Source: Agroathelia rolfsii (lineage: Eukaryota > Basidiomycota > Agaricomycetes > Amylocorticiales > Amylocorticiaceae). Taken from it: a stretch of DNA of 64,000 bases. This document shows, piece by piece, positions 11,146-23,098 of this stretch (the first letter of the stretch is position 1; each line of letters starts with the position of its first letter). Location of the stretch: positions 930,001-994,000 of the forward strand of contig JABRWF010000002.1 of assembly GCA_018343915.1 (NCBI GenBank). Reading direction: 5' to 3'. The position numbers and the translations under genes were made by a program. The notes beneath the pieces are model-generated. The model saw nothing but the letters and a program-made list of their open reading frames with translations. It did not search any database and was not told the origin of the DNA.

Positions 11146-13852
11146 ATCAAGCGTCAAACCGACGGAGAGCTAGATGATCAGCGACCTGTGGATACTTAAG
11201 GAGGAGGCGACAGTTTATAAGCGCCGTGGGATGGGATGGGCCGATCGCAATTAAAGTGAGTTTGACAACATCAGATGTTTCAAGGTAAATGTTGATGTTA
11301 TACTAGGCTAAAACGCATTTATCTCGTGTTTGACGTTAGTGGCTCGATTTAAGTGAAAAACACCGAACATGTAGCAATCACAAGGAATGTACATTACTTG
11401 TCTAGGTATCAGTTCCAGTACAATGGCCAATTAAAGCGTAGTATGGAGACAGGTATGAACAAATGCCCGGATTTTTGACAATCTGATCACGTTCAAATGC
11501 TTTTTCTTTTTTTTTTTTGCAACATCTATGCTTATGGAAAACTTCAGTCGACTAACTCGCAAAGAGAAATACGCGTGGGATGTAAGTGTTCTCCGTAGTA
11601 TCTTCGCGCACATACGATATTAACGGAGAGAACTTCGTTAGATGTATGGCCATGTAAGTCATTAATGGCATTCATAATGAAAAAGAAACTAACTGAGTTG
11701 TCTAGTTCAAGTTTGGCGACGGACTTTCGATAGAGCTTTCCACTCTTGATAACCCGCCCACGGTGATTGGCGACAGGTGGAAAGTCACAGAGAAGGTGAA
11801 CATGGTAACACAACATGCATTCAGAGGAGACTACCGATATATCTCCGGCAGCTCTTATCAGCGTAATAATTTAATGGTTAACATATGTTATAGTTGAGGC
11901 AATCGAAAAGCCATCAATGAAGTAGCCAAGTTCGATGAAGGTGAGACATACAAATTTCCCTTAGAAACAATTTATCTTCTGAATCGTTTACCAGGCGATT
12001 GCGTTATCCCATTACTGACGCCAAGTTTGATAGATACCAAATCACTGGCGGTCAGACACGATGGATCATGGGGGTTTCTTGCTTTCCCGACAAGATGGAG
12101 CCGGACTAGCGGCGGCTTGACGTGCGTAAAGAAAACATAGTATACGCCGACACCTGCCACACACCAACTCCGGGGCCGCATTCCAGGATTCTGGCACTGC
12201 GGGACGAAGGTTATTTATTAGAGCGTAAACTCTGATTTTCGTCGAGTGACAATATAAGGGGTATGTAGTATAGTCATCGTGGAAACATTGGACACACAAC
12301 ATCTTACCAATAGCACGCCATAAGTACCTTTCCACATGGACCAAGGCATTGGCTTGGGTTATGTATAGGTTTACTGGCTGTGCAGCAGATGATGCCAGCG
12401 ATGCTGAAGGGATATGTTGTATGAATCCGTCAACCCCTCCCCCCCCCCCCCACAAACACACACAGGTATCTGCATGCAACATCCACGGATGACTTATAAG
12501 AGATTTTTTAAGCTGGAGAGCGGACAGGAGATGTCCTAGAAGGTGAAGAAGAAAGCACCGTCGAATGTTTCGAGACTAAAGCCGACCAGCTCCGTTCCGG
12601 TACATCTATCTCCCTCTAACGTCATGACTCACGGGCTAGCTGCATAAATGCTTTAACATAATTGCTGCGTTGGTTGAGCAGCCCGCTCCTTCCTCATGAT
12701 AATGTCTTAGTCAATGACAATGATAGTATGAGATCCAGTCACATGACTCTTCTTTTTTTTATTTTATTTTATTTTTAATACGTTTGTATACCGCATCATG
12801 TACTGAAGACAAACTACGGTGTAAATGGCTAAGGGGTAGATTCAGACAATAAGGGAAGTGTGGAGTGTGGTGGCATAGGGGGGAAGTTAGGAGAATTGAA
12901 GCTGCATATAAAATGACCAGCCTGATATGACAATAGTGATCAAGAGGGAAGGAAAGAAGTTAAGCCAAAAAAAAAAAAAAAAAAAAAAAAGGATAAAACC
13001 AACAAAAAAACAAAATAAAGCCGAGAAAACAAGCTAAAGCAGTTGATAACATAGGATGAAATGGTTATGGGCAAAATGATTGCAAACCAATGGGTGAGGG
13101 TTATATGGGATTAGGAAGTTTTGCAAAGGCATTTGAACCTGACACAAATTTTGCAAGTGCTTCAAGGCCTTTACGAGTGCCTAGGTCACATAACTCTTCC
13201 TTGATGGCAAGCAAGCTCACCGCATTCCGTACAGACCAACTATTTCTCAATTGTATGGGTTTTAGGAGAAGTCCTCGAACCTTTTACAATTCCATAGGTA
13301 GGTCATATCTGAGCTTGAGCGTTTAAGCAGCAGCCTCGAGTAGAGCTAAATAGCACTTAGACTCGTGAAATCACCAGGCAACCAACGCCGTGAAAACTCT
13401 GTATTTTTTATAACGACCAAGAACATTCCTCACCGGATCACGAGCAAACTACGCTGTAAGAGGGTAACATTCGTAAGTGTGATATCTGCCTGAGCATTCT
13501 ACGGGTCACAGACGTTGAAATATCCTATTTCATGCTATCTTATCCCCCTTCTGCCTCTCTTTCTCTCCAATTATTATATATGGATTCCTATCTCCTGAAG
13601 AATTTACCACCTGCCTGAGGATTAATTGTCAAATACCCCATCATACACCCAATCATCGGGTCATCTTCTCGGCAGAACTAGGCCCCGGTAGGTGATTAGG
13701 TCGGTTTGTGGTAGAGTTTGGGTTATCTCATAGGACTCTATATTTATATAGCTGCACCTAGGGAATACAAGTTCGCGACTACCACTGTCCAGGCTTCTGA
13801 TTCAGGCCTTGGGCTCAACCTCTACCGTCAACAGTGACTTAGTCCTCTCCTG
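11146..13852. other. Noncoding tract upstream of BTB-C
   Basis: No gene supported. Parts at about 12,000-12,660 and 13,440-13,650 match the tract upstream of BTB-A. A segment at about 12,745-13,440 has no counterpart there and is annotated separately. A run of C residues near 12,438 is followed by a short CA-rich stretch. Confidence 0.5.
12745..13440. mobile_element. Possible ~0.7 kb insertion with T-rich and A-rich tracts
   Basis: This stretch interrupts sequence that is otherwise paralogous to the BTB-A upstream tract. It begins with a T-rich run (tttttttattttattttattttt), carries an uninterrupted run of about 27 A at 12,967-12,993, and continues with A-rich sequence and a ~230-nt open stretch from 13,090. 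No coding homology, terminal repeat or clear target-site duplication was found. An A tract can mark a retroposed sequence, but that is inference. A deletion in the other copy is equally possible for part of it. Confidence 0.3.
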
Positions 13853-15239
13853 ATGGATAGAAACCCAGAACGTAATTCCCAATCCATTGCTACGATGGGG
13901 GACTTGCAGACGTCGGACACACAAGCTGCCATCGATTTGAACATCCATGATAATGAGGTATCCCAAATGCCTGCCAGTACAGGCGACCCCCATCCAGATA
14001 TATCCACTGAGCGTATAACATCACTATACGCTACTCATGCAGGTTTGCACAGCGAACACCCTAGTCAAAAGTATGAAACCAATCAGTGGATGCGATTAAC
14101 TTGATAAGCTGATAGTCACATCAGCCTTCTCGTCTCATCAGATGCACTTATCTACTCCCCTGTATTTTCCTCCGACATATTACACAACAACCAGCAGCCC
14201 AACGCGATTCTACGTTCTTTGGATAAGATGTATCTCTACACACACACACAACTCCTCCTCTCCGTATCAGATAACAGCTTTGGAGGTCTTGCTCGTAACA
14301 CCGGCCCTGCGTCTCCTGACAATCCTCTCGTTCTATCCATTCCAGAGTTGTCAGACGTACTAGACATTGGCCTGCGTGTGATATACCTGATGGAATTCCC
14401 ATCCACTTTACCCGCCTTCTCGATTCTTGAAAATGCCGTGCGCTTCCTGAAGCAGTATGGGATCGCCCCCCTGTCCGAATGGATAGGTCCAGGATCCCAT
14501 ATGTTCACCGCCCTAGCAAGTCTTGCGCCTGAGCATGCGCTGGAACTGTATACGCTGGGGGCGGAATTCGATACTGAACCGCTTGCCGCGCATGCGTCCT
14601 CGTTTCTGCTGGAGCTGCCATGGTCCTCTATTTCAGAAGAGACTGCTAAAAAGATGGGGGGAGTTTATATGAAAAGGTTAGGAAATCTGCAGATTGGTCG
14701 AATGAACGCTTTGAAGGTAAGCATCCCATCTTGAATTATTTTTATATTGGTTCTGCCGCGACCCATGATGCTCATTCACCAAGCCGATTTTAATTTTAAT
14801 TTGACATGTGCTAAAATAATATTTATATCGATTTCTTTGTTCTTTTGTAGAAAATTCTGCTTCCCGGTCCTTCATTACATCCAATCCAAAGTAATGAATG
14901 TACCGAGGACCGTCAAACAAACCTTAGTCGCTCATATGCCCTCACGGCGACCTATGTCTGTTGGGAAGCTAATGCAGGTAACATAAATTTTGCTTGGAAA
15001 TACCTTTTCAGTCAGGCACTTTGCTGAAAGAACAAAATGGCTAGACCTACCAGTGTCGCATATCGAGGAAACATTTCAACAACTCGCTAATAAGCTAACT
15101 TGCCCTACCTGTAAGGATGGGTTAAACAGGAGGATTGAGGAGTCTATCGAGGCTTGGACAGCTCTTAAGGCGAGTCCTCTTTTCGGGACTTTTACCGTTG
15201 TTAATGCGTAATGTATTGATAATGCAGAAAACCATTTGA
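13853..15239 (+). CDS. BTB/POZ-domain protein, tandem copy C
   Basis: Five exons: 13853-14070, 14116-14716, 14851-14977, 15045-15169 and 15228-15239, giving 360 aa. Intron 1 is only 45 nt and uses an AG at 14115; the 60-nt-downstream acceptor found in B and D is mutated here (AT in place of AG). The BTB region begins QPNAILRSLDKMYLYTH, and the helices are nearly identical to copy A, including the stretch MKRLGNLQIGRMNALK. The C-terminus has TATYVCW and CPTCKDG and ends KTI. Intron 4 has a GC donor (AAG|gcgagt at 15170), as in copy A. An intact frame through all exons argues for a functional gene. The role is unknown; protein interaction is inferred from the BTB family. Confidence 0.8.
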
Positions 15240-18200
15240 ACGACCGCCGCTTTTCAACGCTTTTCTCACTTGGATATGCGGAACAAGAAATTAAGTGTGC
15301 TCGACACCAAGTTGCAGATGTAACTCAGTGTGACACGGATACTTATGTGGTCCTGCATCTTACTTCCTCCTTTGTGTTCTATTTTCCTTCTTTTTAACAG
15401 CTTGTAGCAGGGTATTTCCCGGATATATTCTTCCCTCTCTTTGTCCGTATTCTTTCTCTCTGTCCATGATTTTTGTTTGTTGTGTTTCACTATCGAATCG
15501 CCAATATGAATCAAATTATTATCTCAGAGCCAGCTACAAAACGTCCTTCAAAGACACCGGAATCTGCACCTTCTTTACATTTTAGACTCGTTTGTTCTCT
15601 GGCACAGGTCGCGCTTTGGAAACAATAACAAATAGGTACTAATATTTGGAAGAAACAACGTTAGTGTTGCACCTTTTCAGGCTAAGTTTCACACTTATGC
15701 CCTCGAAGCTGAACCTATTGTTAATGAGTCTGGTCGACTTGATAGGACCCGGCCAGTGTAGAGCCGACCTGCAGGGGCGTAATATTATGCTTGATAGTGC
15801 TATGTACTGTGACTGGTGGCTTTATAAGTGCATATGTCTTGCATAGCCAGCATACAATTTTCAGTGAGACATGTACATAGATAAGTTAGTACCGACGTAG
15901 CACAAAATTTTCTCTTACCGTTGTGCGCCATGACCTCTACTATTGCTGTTATTGGCTCATGTTTTATATATGGATGAGATGTGCTAAGTGCCGAGTGGCT
16001 ACGGCTATACAATCTGCTAGCTACCAAGTTGACACTGTTGACAGCGGTTTCAAGTATTTGCCCGTACTTCGCATGGGCAATTGCTTATTTGATCACATCA
16101 TTGAATCGTTGGCTTACATGCGCTATATAATCCCAAAGGCTTTACCAAGTCACATTTTTTAAGAAATGAATACGTCCAAGATGTCTGTGAATGTTGCGAA
16201 GAATCTTGAAAAACTGAATACACTCAGTATAGATAGATTATGCTCTATGTAGGAGGAATCCTATTTCTAGTCTGATAATTACAGTACAGCAGGTATAATT
16301 GTTACTATTAAGTGCTTGTATCAGTGTGAAAGATCCAGATATCATCATATCTACGGGATCGCAGAAGCTGGGCACTGAGCGGCGCTGAGGGTCGAAGAAA
16401 TATCCGAGGAGCAGCATAGACGTAATTTTAATTCAATATGGAGAGAAAAATGAAACTCCAACTCCCCTTAACAAAGCGAGTTTAAATCAACTCTGTTAAT
16501 AACAAACAGTCAATTTCGTCCGAGTAAGAAACAAGCAACCCAAAAAAGAATATCACATGCTGATACATGCTGTCTGCCATTGCATTACGCGGAGGGGAGA
16601 CCTACTGGCATTATACCGCCGGTGGGTAATGGAGCCAAATCACTGTTTTGTGGGTAGATTGATATTGGGAATGGCATAACTAGTAAAGATGCGGAGTAAA
16701 ATGCGGAAATCCATGAAACGCACCATTTAACCTGAGCGATCAAACGGCCAAATCAGCTACGAAACGCTACATAGATTATATCGCCATTTTTTTTATAACC
16801 ATTACACCTGACTTATTGCAGGATAACCAATTGCCTAAGAGATTGAAGTTCCAAATCCCGCCGACTGCTTGTGAACCAAATGTAGCAGCGTCGCAGGATG
16901 CCCAAGTGAGAGAACAGATACAACAGAGTGCTAGCGACTGCTAGTAGCAAAGGATCTACCAATGCATATCCAAGGGCTTGTGATGGCAAGAATAGGACTT
17001 TACCTAGTTATCTGGCGTTCGTTCGAGTTCTTATAAATGGAATATAGTTATATAAACAGAGATAAGGAAAGAATCACCTTGAAGGATAGACCCACCTCCT
17101 TGAGCTTTGTTACGTTCGGGGCACTGTTCAATCGTGCTCACATGTGATAGAAAGGGGAGACTTGGACACATCCAGATAAAACATCTTGACCTAAATAGCA
17201 CTGAGAATTATTGGGCCGAGTGTCGGCAAAAGCCTGTTGCTGCAAGACAGGTCATTTCGGAATCACATAGTCGTACTTGAGCTTGATGTGAGACGGTTCG
17301 AGATGAAGAGCCGCAGATATCCATGTGTCAGTACTACTTCTGCGCCAGCGCGAGAGTGGATGTGCGAATCCGAGTTTGGTAAATCGGATTAGTGCTGCTT
17401 CTTATGGGTGGCATTTTGAGTGACTTGTGTCTGCTTCCGGAAGTGCAAGTTAGTGCCAGTGGTCTCCTAACCCACTCGTCCTCTTCTCCTCCTTCGCCGA
17501 GTCTCAAGCGATATCACGCACTAAATCAAAACTAATGATATCTGTATCCATTATCCCAACTGAAAGAGTCTTGCTGTCATCAAGAAACTCACTTGCAAGT
17601 CGACATCAATCATGCCCAGTTTCTTGCGATATCATAATGCAGAGTAGGACTGGATCGCCAACGTGTCTCTGAATTTCTGCCTCTTGCTGCATTCGGTTTT
17701 TCGTTTCTGTTTACCTATAAACAGCAGGGGGATCGAGTAACCAGGAACCATGACAACCCTACCTCCAATAGGCTCAACTCTTGATAGCTGAGGTTCGTAT
17801 TTCTGGATGGGCAATCAGCCTCTCAATACTGATATTCCTGTTTTTCCATAACTCCATGATGTCTTGGCACTGCCGAGCTGATATTCAGGCAAAACCCGAT
17901 ACGTAACCCACGATTCCTGGCAACTCATGCATAGCTTCTGGATGAGTATCGCTCCTGCTACCGTTTTTTCAAGGTCAGATAACATGATGATATTACTTAA
18001 TACAGAAGACTTACTACCTAACACATATGCTCATATGTACCCAATCGTTCTGCGAAGTGGATACGTACCTATCGCAATCCTCCATTTATCTTTAGAGCTA
18101 TCTCACATTGCCTAAAGCCCTTATGGCCATGTCTCCTCACCTCTGCCTATTGGTTTGGGGTTTCGAGGGGCTTGAATGCATCGAATGATGTAGAGCATGG

Positions 18201-19807
18201 CGCGTTATGAAAGCCATTCTGAAGTTCGGAAGATCGGAGGATTCCTCCGCTACATGAGAGTTGTGGAGCCTTTTCATCAAGTCAATCAGTGACAAGCCGG
18301 ATATAGGTTGAGGTGCCTTACTGTATAGGGGTAGCAAAACTATTTCAAGTGCCATTTCATGTCTTTACAGATACTACAAGCTTCCTGGCATCATGAATAG
18401 ACTCAAACCAAGACTACAATTGCTTCCCGAAGAAACACGTCCCATAAAGAATACTTAGGAGCTGCGCGGCAGAGACTTAGCCCAAGGTTTCGAACGTCAT
18501 TAGAAAACGTCATCCATAATCCTAAAGGGGGAAATGGGAAAATTGCATGCTTTAACTTTCCTTTCGTTGCTTAGAAGCCGAACAATGCTACGCACCTACC
18601 AAATAAAATATAAGCACCCTTCTTTTTCCACTGTTAACACTCTTGTCCCGATGAAGTGTCATAATTAGGTTATCTGGACCACCAGAATTTGAATCCAACC
18701 CGCACATTCTGGATGTAGGATCCATGGAGATTTCTTATGTTTCAAATAAGATGGAACGAGGCCGACACTAACAAAAGTGGCCACGATGATAGCTTGGACT
18801 ACGTAGATGGAGCCGGTGTCCTGGTAGGTGTATGCCACAGGGTATGACATCAACTCAGGGAGCCGCAGTCCAGGTTCGGGGGCATGAGGGACCAGGAATA
18901 TCTATTGAGGTATAAACTGTGATTTTAATTGAATGGTAGCGGACATCTGCAAAAATTGAAACGTACGGTTTCTTACCAAAACCACAACTGAAATACCCTC
19001 TAACCTAGACCAAGGCGTTAACCCAGGCATTGACTGGGCTTACTGTTCGTGTAACCATGCAATACCACCAATATTGGAGGGATGCAACCACTGACCACGG
19101 GCGCTTGTACGTAATATCCATGTATAGCCAATGAATTACAGCAGCATGAGCGGACAGAGGAGATACCAAGAGGTAGAGGTGGATAGGAAAATAGGTGTAT
19201 CGAAGGCCGAGCAGCCTCCGTCCCGGGTCATCCATCTTCCCTCCATTATCACGAGGTTAGTGCTAAAATACCACGACATAATTGCTGTGTCTGTCGGGCA
19301 GGCGGCCCTTGACTTCATGGAGTAAAGGAAGGGTTTCAAGACCTTTTGCAACCTAATAGTCCAGGCTTGAACGATGGCTTTAAGCAGACCCGAATAGGAC
19401 GCAGGCCAGTGAAATGGCAGCCATATCCAGTGCTACGGAAACATCTTGACTACGGTCACAACATTCAATTTTTCTCATCATCTCTGAGAGTGAGTTGTTC
19501 GAAGGTAGTATTTGTCAGTCTAAATGTCATGCTCATTTCGGCCTTCCACAACTACGTAAACGTTAAAGCCCTCTATCTCACCCTCTCCGATTATATGTTT
19601 ATAGCATCCGGTCTTCTGACGAGTCCACAGCCCATTTGATAGATGATGATCAAACCACGGTTTTATAGACTCACCCGTCAGACTGGCTTCTCGGCAGAGC
19701 TGGATTCTAGCTTACTCCGAACAGAGCTGGCCTAGCCTCCCTCAAATTTCCTGTCCTGTATCTATCAGCTCAGCGTCTACCATTGCCAGTGACTCGCTCT
19801 GCTTCTG
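15240..19807. other. Noncoding tract between BTB-C and BTB-D
   Basis: No intact gene found. 15,240-16,300 shows nothing recognisable. From about 16,740 the tract matches 5,280-8,900 of the left block, including the decayed minus-strand sequence at 17,420-18,360. Promoter elements for BTB-D are expected in the last few hundred bases, but none stands out. Confidence 0.5.
17420..18360 (-). pseudogene. Decayed minus-strand sequence with splice-like junctions (right copy)
   Basis: Paralogous to 5,950-6,780. Minus-strand open stretches include one around 17,830-18,010 (DLEKTVAGAILIQKL followed by MSC), one around 17,710-17,820 (LPIQKYEPQLSRVEPIGGR), and the conserved VLLCIMISQETGHD stop. Splice-like sites (ggtaaac, gtgagt, gaggcag) separate some of them, but I could not join the parts into one continuous frame. 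This copy is less damaged than the left one. Family not recognised. Confidence 0.3.
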
Positions 19808-21193
19808 ATGAATACAAATTCAGAATATCATCTCCAAGTCGGCGCTGCGGAATCGAATTCGCAGACGTCAGGCACACAGACTACGATCGATTGGAACATG
19901 GATGACGATGAGATGCCGGAAACACTTCTCAATGCGGGTGATGCACATTCCGACAGGTCGACGGGGCAAACGCCAACACTTTCTGCCATTCAACCGGGCT
20001 TACATGGTGAGGATCCTAGCCAGAGGTAAGTTACGAGTATTGGCTGATCGGTGGTCGCCATCGAATTGATAGGCCAACAGTAGTGCCATTCCCGCCATCC
20101 GATTAGACGCATTTGTCTCCTCCCCTGTGTTTTCGTCCTGCAGATTATATCGCAACGAACAGCCCGACGCGATTTTGTATTCCTCGGACAGGAAGTGTTT
20201 CTATATACACACTTCCCTTCTCCTTTCTGTATCCTGCAACAAATTTGGAGGCGTTATTCAAAACAGTAATAACTCTGCGTCTTACGACAATCCTCTCGTT
20301 CTATCCATGGCAATTTCATCCGATGTGCTAGATATCGTCCTGCGTGTGATCTATCTAATGGAATTCCCATCCACTCTACCCCCCTTCTCAACTCTCGAAA
20401 GTGCCGTACGTTTTCTGGAGCATTATGGCATTATTCCCCTCTCCGAGTGGATTAAACCTTCATCACGCATGTTTAACATCCTAGCAAGTTTTGCAACTGA
20501 GCATGCGCTCGAGCTGTACGCACTGGCGGCGGAGTTTGACATTGGGCCGCTCGCCGCGCATGTGTCCTCCTTTCTGCTGGAGCTGCCATTGTCCTCTATC
20601 CCGGAAAATATGGCGGAAAGGATCGGTGGGGTGTGTATGAAAAGGCTGGGAAATCTGCAGATAGATCGGATAAATGCTTTAAAAGTAAGTCTTCCTCAGT
20701 GTATTTATTTTATATTTATGCTTTTATTTTGGCTTCGCCGCAACCATCATGATCCTTTATCAAGCCGAGACTATCCTGATAACCATCATTATCTTCTTCT
20801 GTAAGGGAATTCTGCTTCCTGGACCCCCGTCACATCCAATCCAGGGCAGTGAGTGTAGTGAGGAGAGCCAAATAACCCTCACTCGCTCGTATGCACTCAC
20901 GGCGACCTATATCTGCTGGGACGACCATGCAGGTAATTTGCTTTCTCTCCAAAGTGCGCTTTCGGGAGGTCTTTTTGCTGAAAGAAGACAATGGTCAGAC
21001 CTACCAGCGTCGTACATCGAAGAAATATTTCGAACACTATACAATAAGACTGACTGCCCTTCGTGTAAGGATGGATTAGACAGGAGGATCAAGGAATCTA
21101 TCGAAGCTTGGACAAACGTTAAGGTGGGCTCCTATCTCTAGATTTTTGCTAATGTTTGTGGGGGTTAAATATTTGATACAGAGGACTATATGA
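19808..21193 (+). CDS. BTB/POZ-domain protein, tandem copy D
   Basis: Five exons: 19808-20025, 20084-20684, 20806-20932, 20999-21123 and 21182-21193, giving 360 aa. It has an acidic N-terminus, a BTB opening QPDAILYSSDRKCFYIH, the helix SDVLDIVLRVIYLM, and a C-terminus with TATYICW and CPSCKDG, ending RTI. All donors are GT. An alternative acceptor (cctgcag, exon start 20144) lies 60 nt after the chosen one in the same frame, preceded by a long pyrimidine tract. Skipping the first acceptor would drop 20 residues before the BTB fold. Closest to copy B. It lies 718 bp upstream of the TB2/DP1 gene on the same strand. Function unknown. Confidence 0.8.
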
Positions 21194-21911
21194 GCATCTG
21201 CTCTCCATCGTCCTCTTTTTCTCTCTCTGTTTTGGGGTTTACTTTTATTGTTATGTTTTGTCGATTTAAATATACCTTCCAAGAGCTGGTTACGAATAAC
21301 TTTAAAGAATCATCTTGATATGTTGTGTCTTTATGGAAAACCTAATTTTTGGTACAATTAAAAACTTCAAGATCCAGTTATTCCAAGAAGAACGAGTGTT
21401 GTTTATGTTCCTGTAGCTCGGTCCGAGTCCCTGAATCCCGCCGGTGGTTGCCCACAAACATCCAGTAAAACTATTCAACCAACCCAGTAATTGCAAGGCC
21501 AATGTAGAAGGACATTTTTAAGAAAGTATAGCATATATGGTACATTCCTATTATCCTGCACGCATTGAATTGAATACTATTTATTTTACACGGCTTTATT
21601 GTCGTGGCTGGGACATCCACTGGACTGGCATCCTGGCATCCGCTCCGAAGCTGCAAGGCTCCTTTCCACTCTTCACAATGTCACATGGCCGCAGTGGCCC
21701 TCAGGCAGCGCCTCGTGGAGAGAGGCTGCTGACGAGTCCTCTTTACTGGCATTTACCACGACGCAGACAGTAAACTCTAGCTATACATCGTCCTGGCCAT
21801 ATCAACACGAGGGTAAGACAACAATAACAACAAAGAAATAATGCTTTATCTGCCTTCGAGGCTTGTAACGTATCTATCATTCCAGTCCCTTCGTGCAACT
21901 TGAGCATACTC
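21194..21911. promoter_or_regulatory. BTB-D 3' region and presumed promoter of the TB2/DP1 gene
   Basis: The distal part (about 21,600-21,911) is the template for the copy at 10,660-10,930. A donor-like cgag|ggtaag at about 21,812 and an acceptor-like attccag at about 21,886 could delimit a leader intron. No coding exon is convincing here, so I place the TB2/DP1 start at 21912. Confidence 0.4.
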
Positions 21912-23098
21912 ATGCCAAATATTCTCTTTTTCTTCCTTTCTCCTTGCAGTTCAGTCTTTGTATATCTCTATCCTGGATATGCATCGTACAAAACGCTTTC
22001 TCAGCGTCCTGCCTCGGAGGAGGATCTTGAACGATGGCTGATGTACTGGTCTGTTCTTGGGTGCATCGTCAGTGTCGAGTATCTCGCCGAATGGCTTGTC
22101 TCATGGTCGGTGCACCCCCTGCCTTGCTTGCACACACGATCAAGTTGCTGATAATCGTGATACCCTATCTACCCCCTCCCCCCCCCCCAAAAAAAAAATA
22201 CGCGTATCATATCAGGATACCATTCTATTACTTCGTCAAAACGCTCCTTCTCCTCTACCTTGTCCTTCCGCAGACCCAAGGTTCTTCCTACATATATGTC
22301 TACCATCTCCAGCCCTTCTTCCACTCCCACGAATCCGAGATCGATGCCGGCATCGCGTCGCTCAAAGTCCGTGCGCTCGAGTTCATCCAGCAGCGGCTCA
22401 AGATGCTCTGGGACCTCGCCATGGCCGCCATCGGGCAGCAAGCCGCAGGCGCGGCGACAGCACCGGCGCAGGGCAACGAAGCCGCTGCTGGCGGTGCATC
22501 CCCACCGAGCGCGCAGAACCCGCTGGCGGGCCCGACGCAGCTCTTCGGCTCCTTCCTAGGCTCTTATGGCCCCACGCTCCTTGCCGGCGGCGCAGCGCTC
22601 TTGCACCAGACTCAGACGGCGGCGGCCAATGCGGCTGCTAACGCACGCGCGGTGCAGGCCAAGGCCAGGGCGAGCGGACATACTGCTTCTGGTACTTATT
22701 CGCACCGTCCATTAGGCGCGTCGGCCTCAGCGTCAGCCTCGGCGGCGTCGTTGTCGATACAGCAACCACCTGTAGGTGCGCCGCCGCGCTTTGACTCGGC
22801 AGATTCGATCCGCGAGCGGAGGCGTCAGCTGGAGGCGGAGCTTGCTGCGTTGGCTTCGCATGAGGTGGCATTTGATGTGGGATCGCGCGTGTCGTCGTCA
22901 ACTGAGCTGCGCTCGCGTGGTGCCCGTGGCGGTGGTGAGGGGATGCATTTTGAGGAGGTCGAGGTGCCGAGTGATGTGGAGGGCTATCTGTCGAATGACG
23001 ATGCGGAGGAGGCTGCGCGTCCGATGCAGAGGGCGAGCTGGTTTGGGTGGGCGAGTCCGTCCAAGAACGCGGGATATGAGAGGGTTAAGAACGATTAA
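21912..23098 (+). CDS. TB2/DP1/HVA22 family ER membrane-shaping protein (YOP1/REEP type) with long C-terminal tail
   Basis: Two exons, 21912-22105 and 22216-23098, give 358 aa. The N-terminal ~115 residues match the family: a hydrophobic start, LYPGYASYKTL, then RWLMYWSVLGC, EYLAEWLVSW, FYYFVKTLLLLYLVLPQT and the QPFFHSHESEID helix. These proteins form hairpins in the ER membrane and stabilise tubules. The remaining ~235 residues are Ala/Ser/Gly-rich, with a predicted-helical EELAALAS-like segment and an acidic stretch near the end; this tail is far longer than in yeast Yop1. The start is the first ATG in the frame. An alternative start in an upstream exon spliced at the AG ending at 21949 is possible. 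Intron 1 contains a C-run followed by an A-run. It is also the breakpoint of the block duplication. Confidence 0.85.

Larger units (their letters stand above)
11146..22205. repeat. Right copy of the ~11 kb tandem duplication block (BTB-C + BTB-D + 5' part of the YOP1-type gene)
   Basis: This is the second block, ending inside intron 1 of the intact TB2/DP1 gene. Relative to the left block it has a net insertion of roughly 0.5 kb between about 12,745 and 13,440 and lacks roughly 300 bp just upstream of BTB-C. The left boundary is approximate. It is inferred from where the left block's YOP1-type fragment stops matching, not from a visible junction motif. Confidence 0.65.

Noticed and set aside
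12431..12470. C-run with CA repeat, also C- or G-runs near 22180, 33843, 43029 and 61276
   Set aside because: Simple homopolymer tracts in intergenic or intron DNA. No CRISPR-like or regulatory structure is supported, and run lengths may include sequencing error.
22057..22641. 194-codon frame overlapping the TB2/DP1 gene
   Set aside because: It runs through the intron and out of frame with the conserved domain, and is a compositional shadow of GC-rich exon 2.
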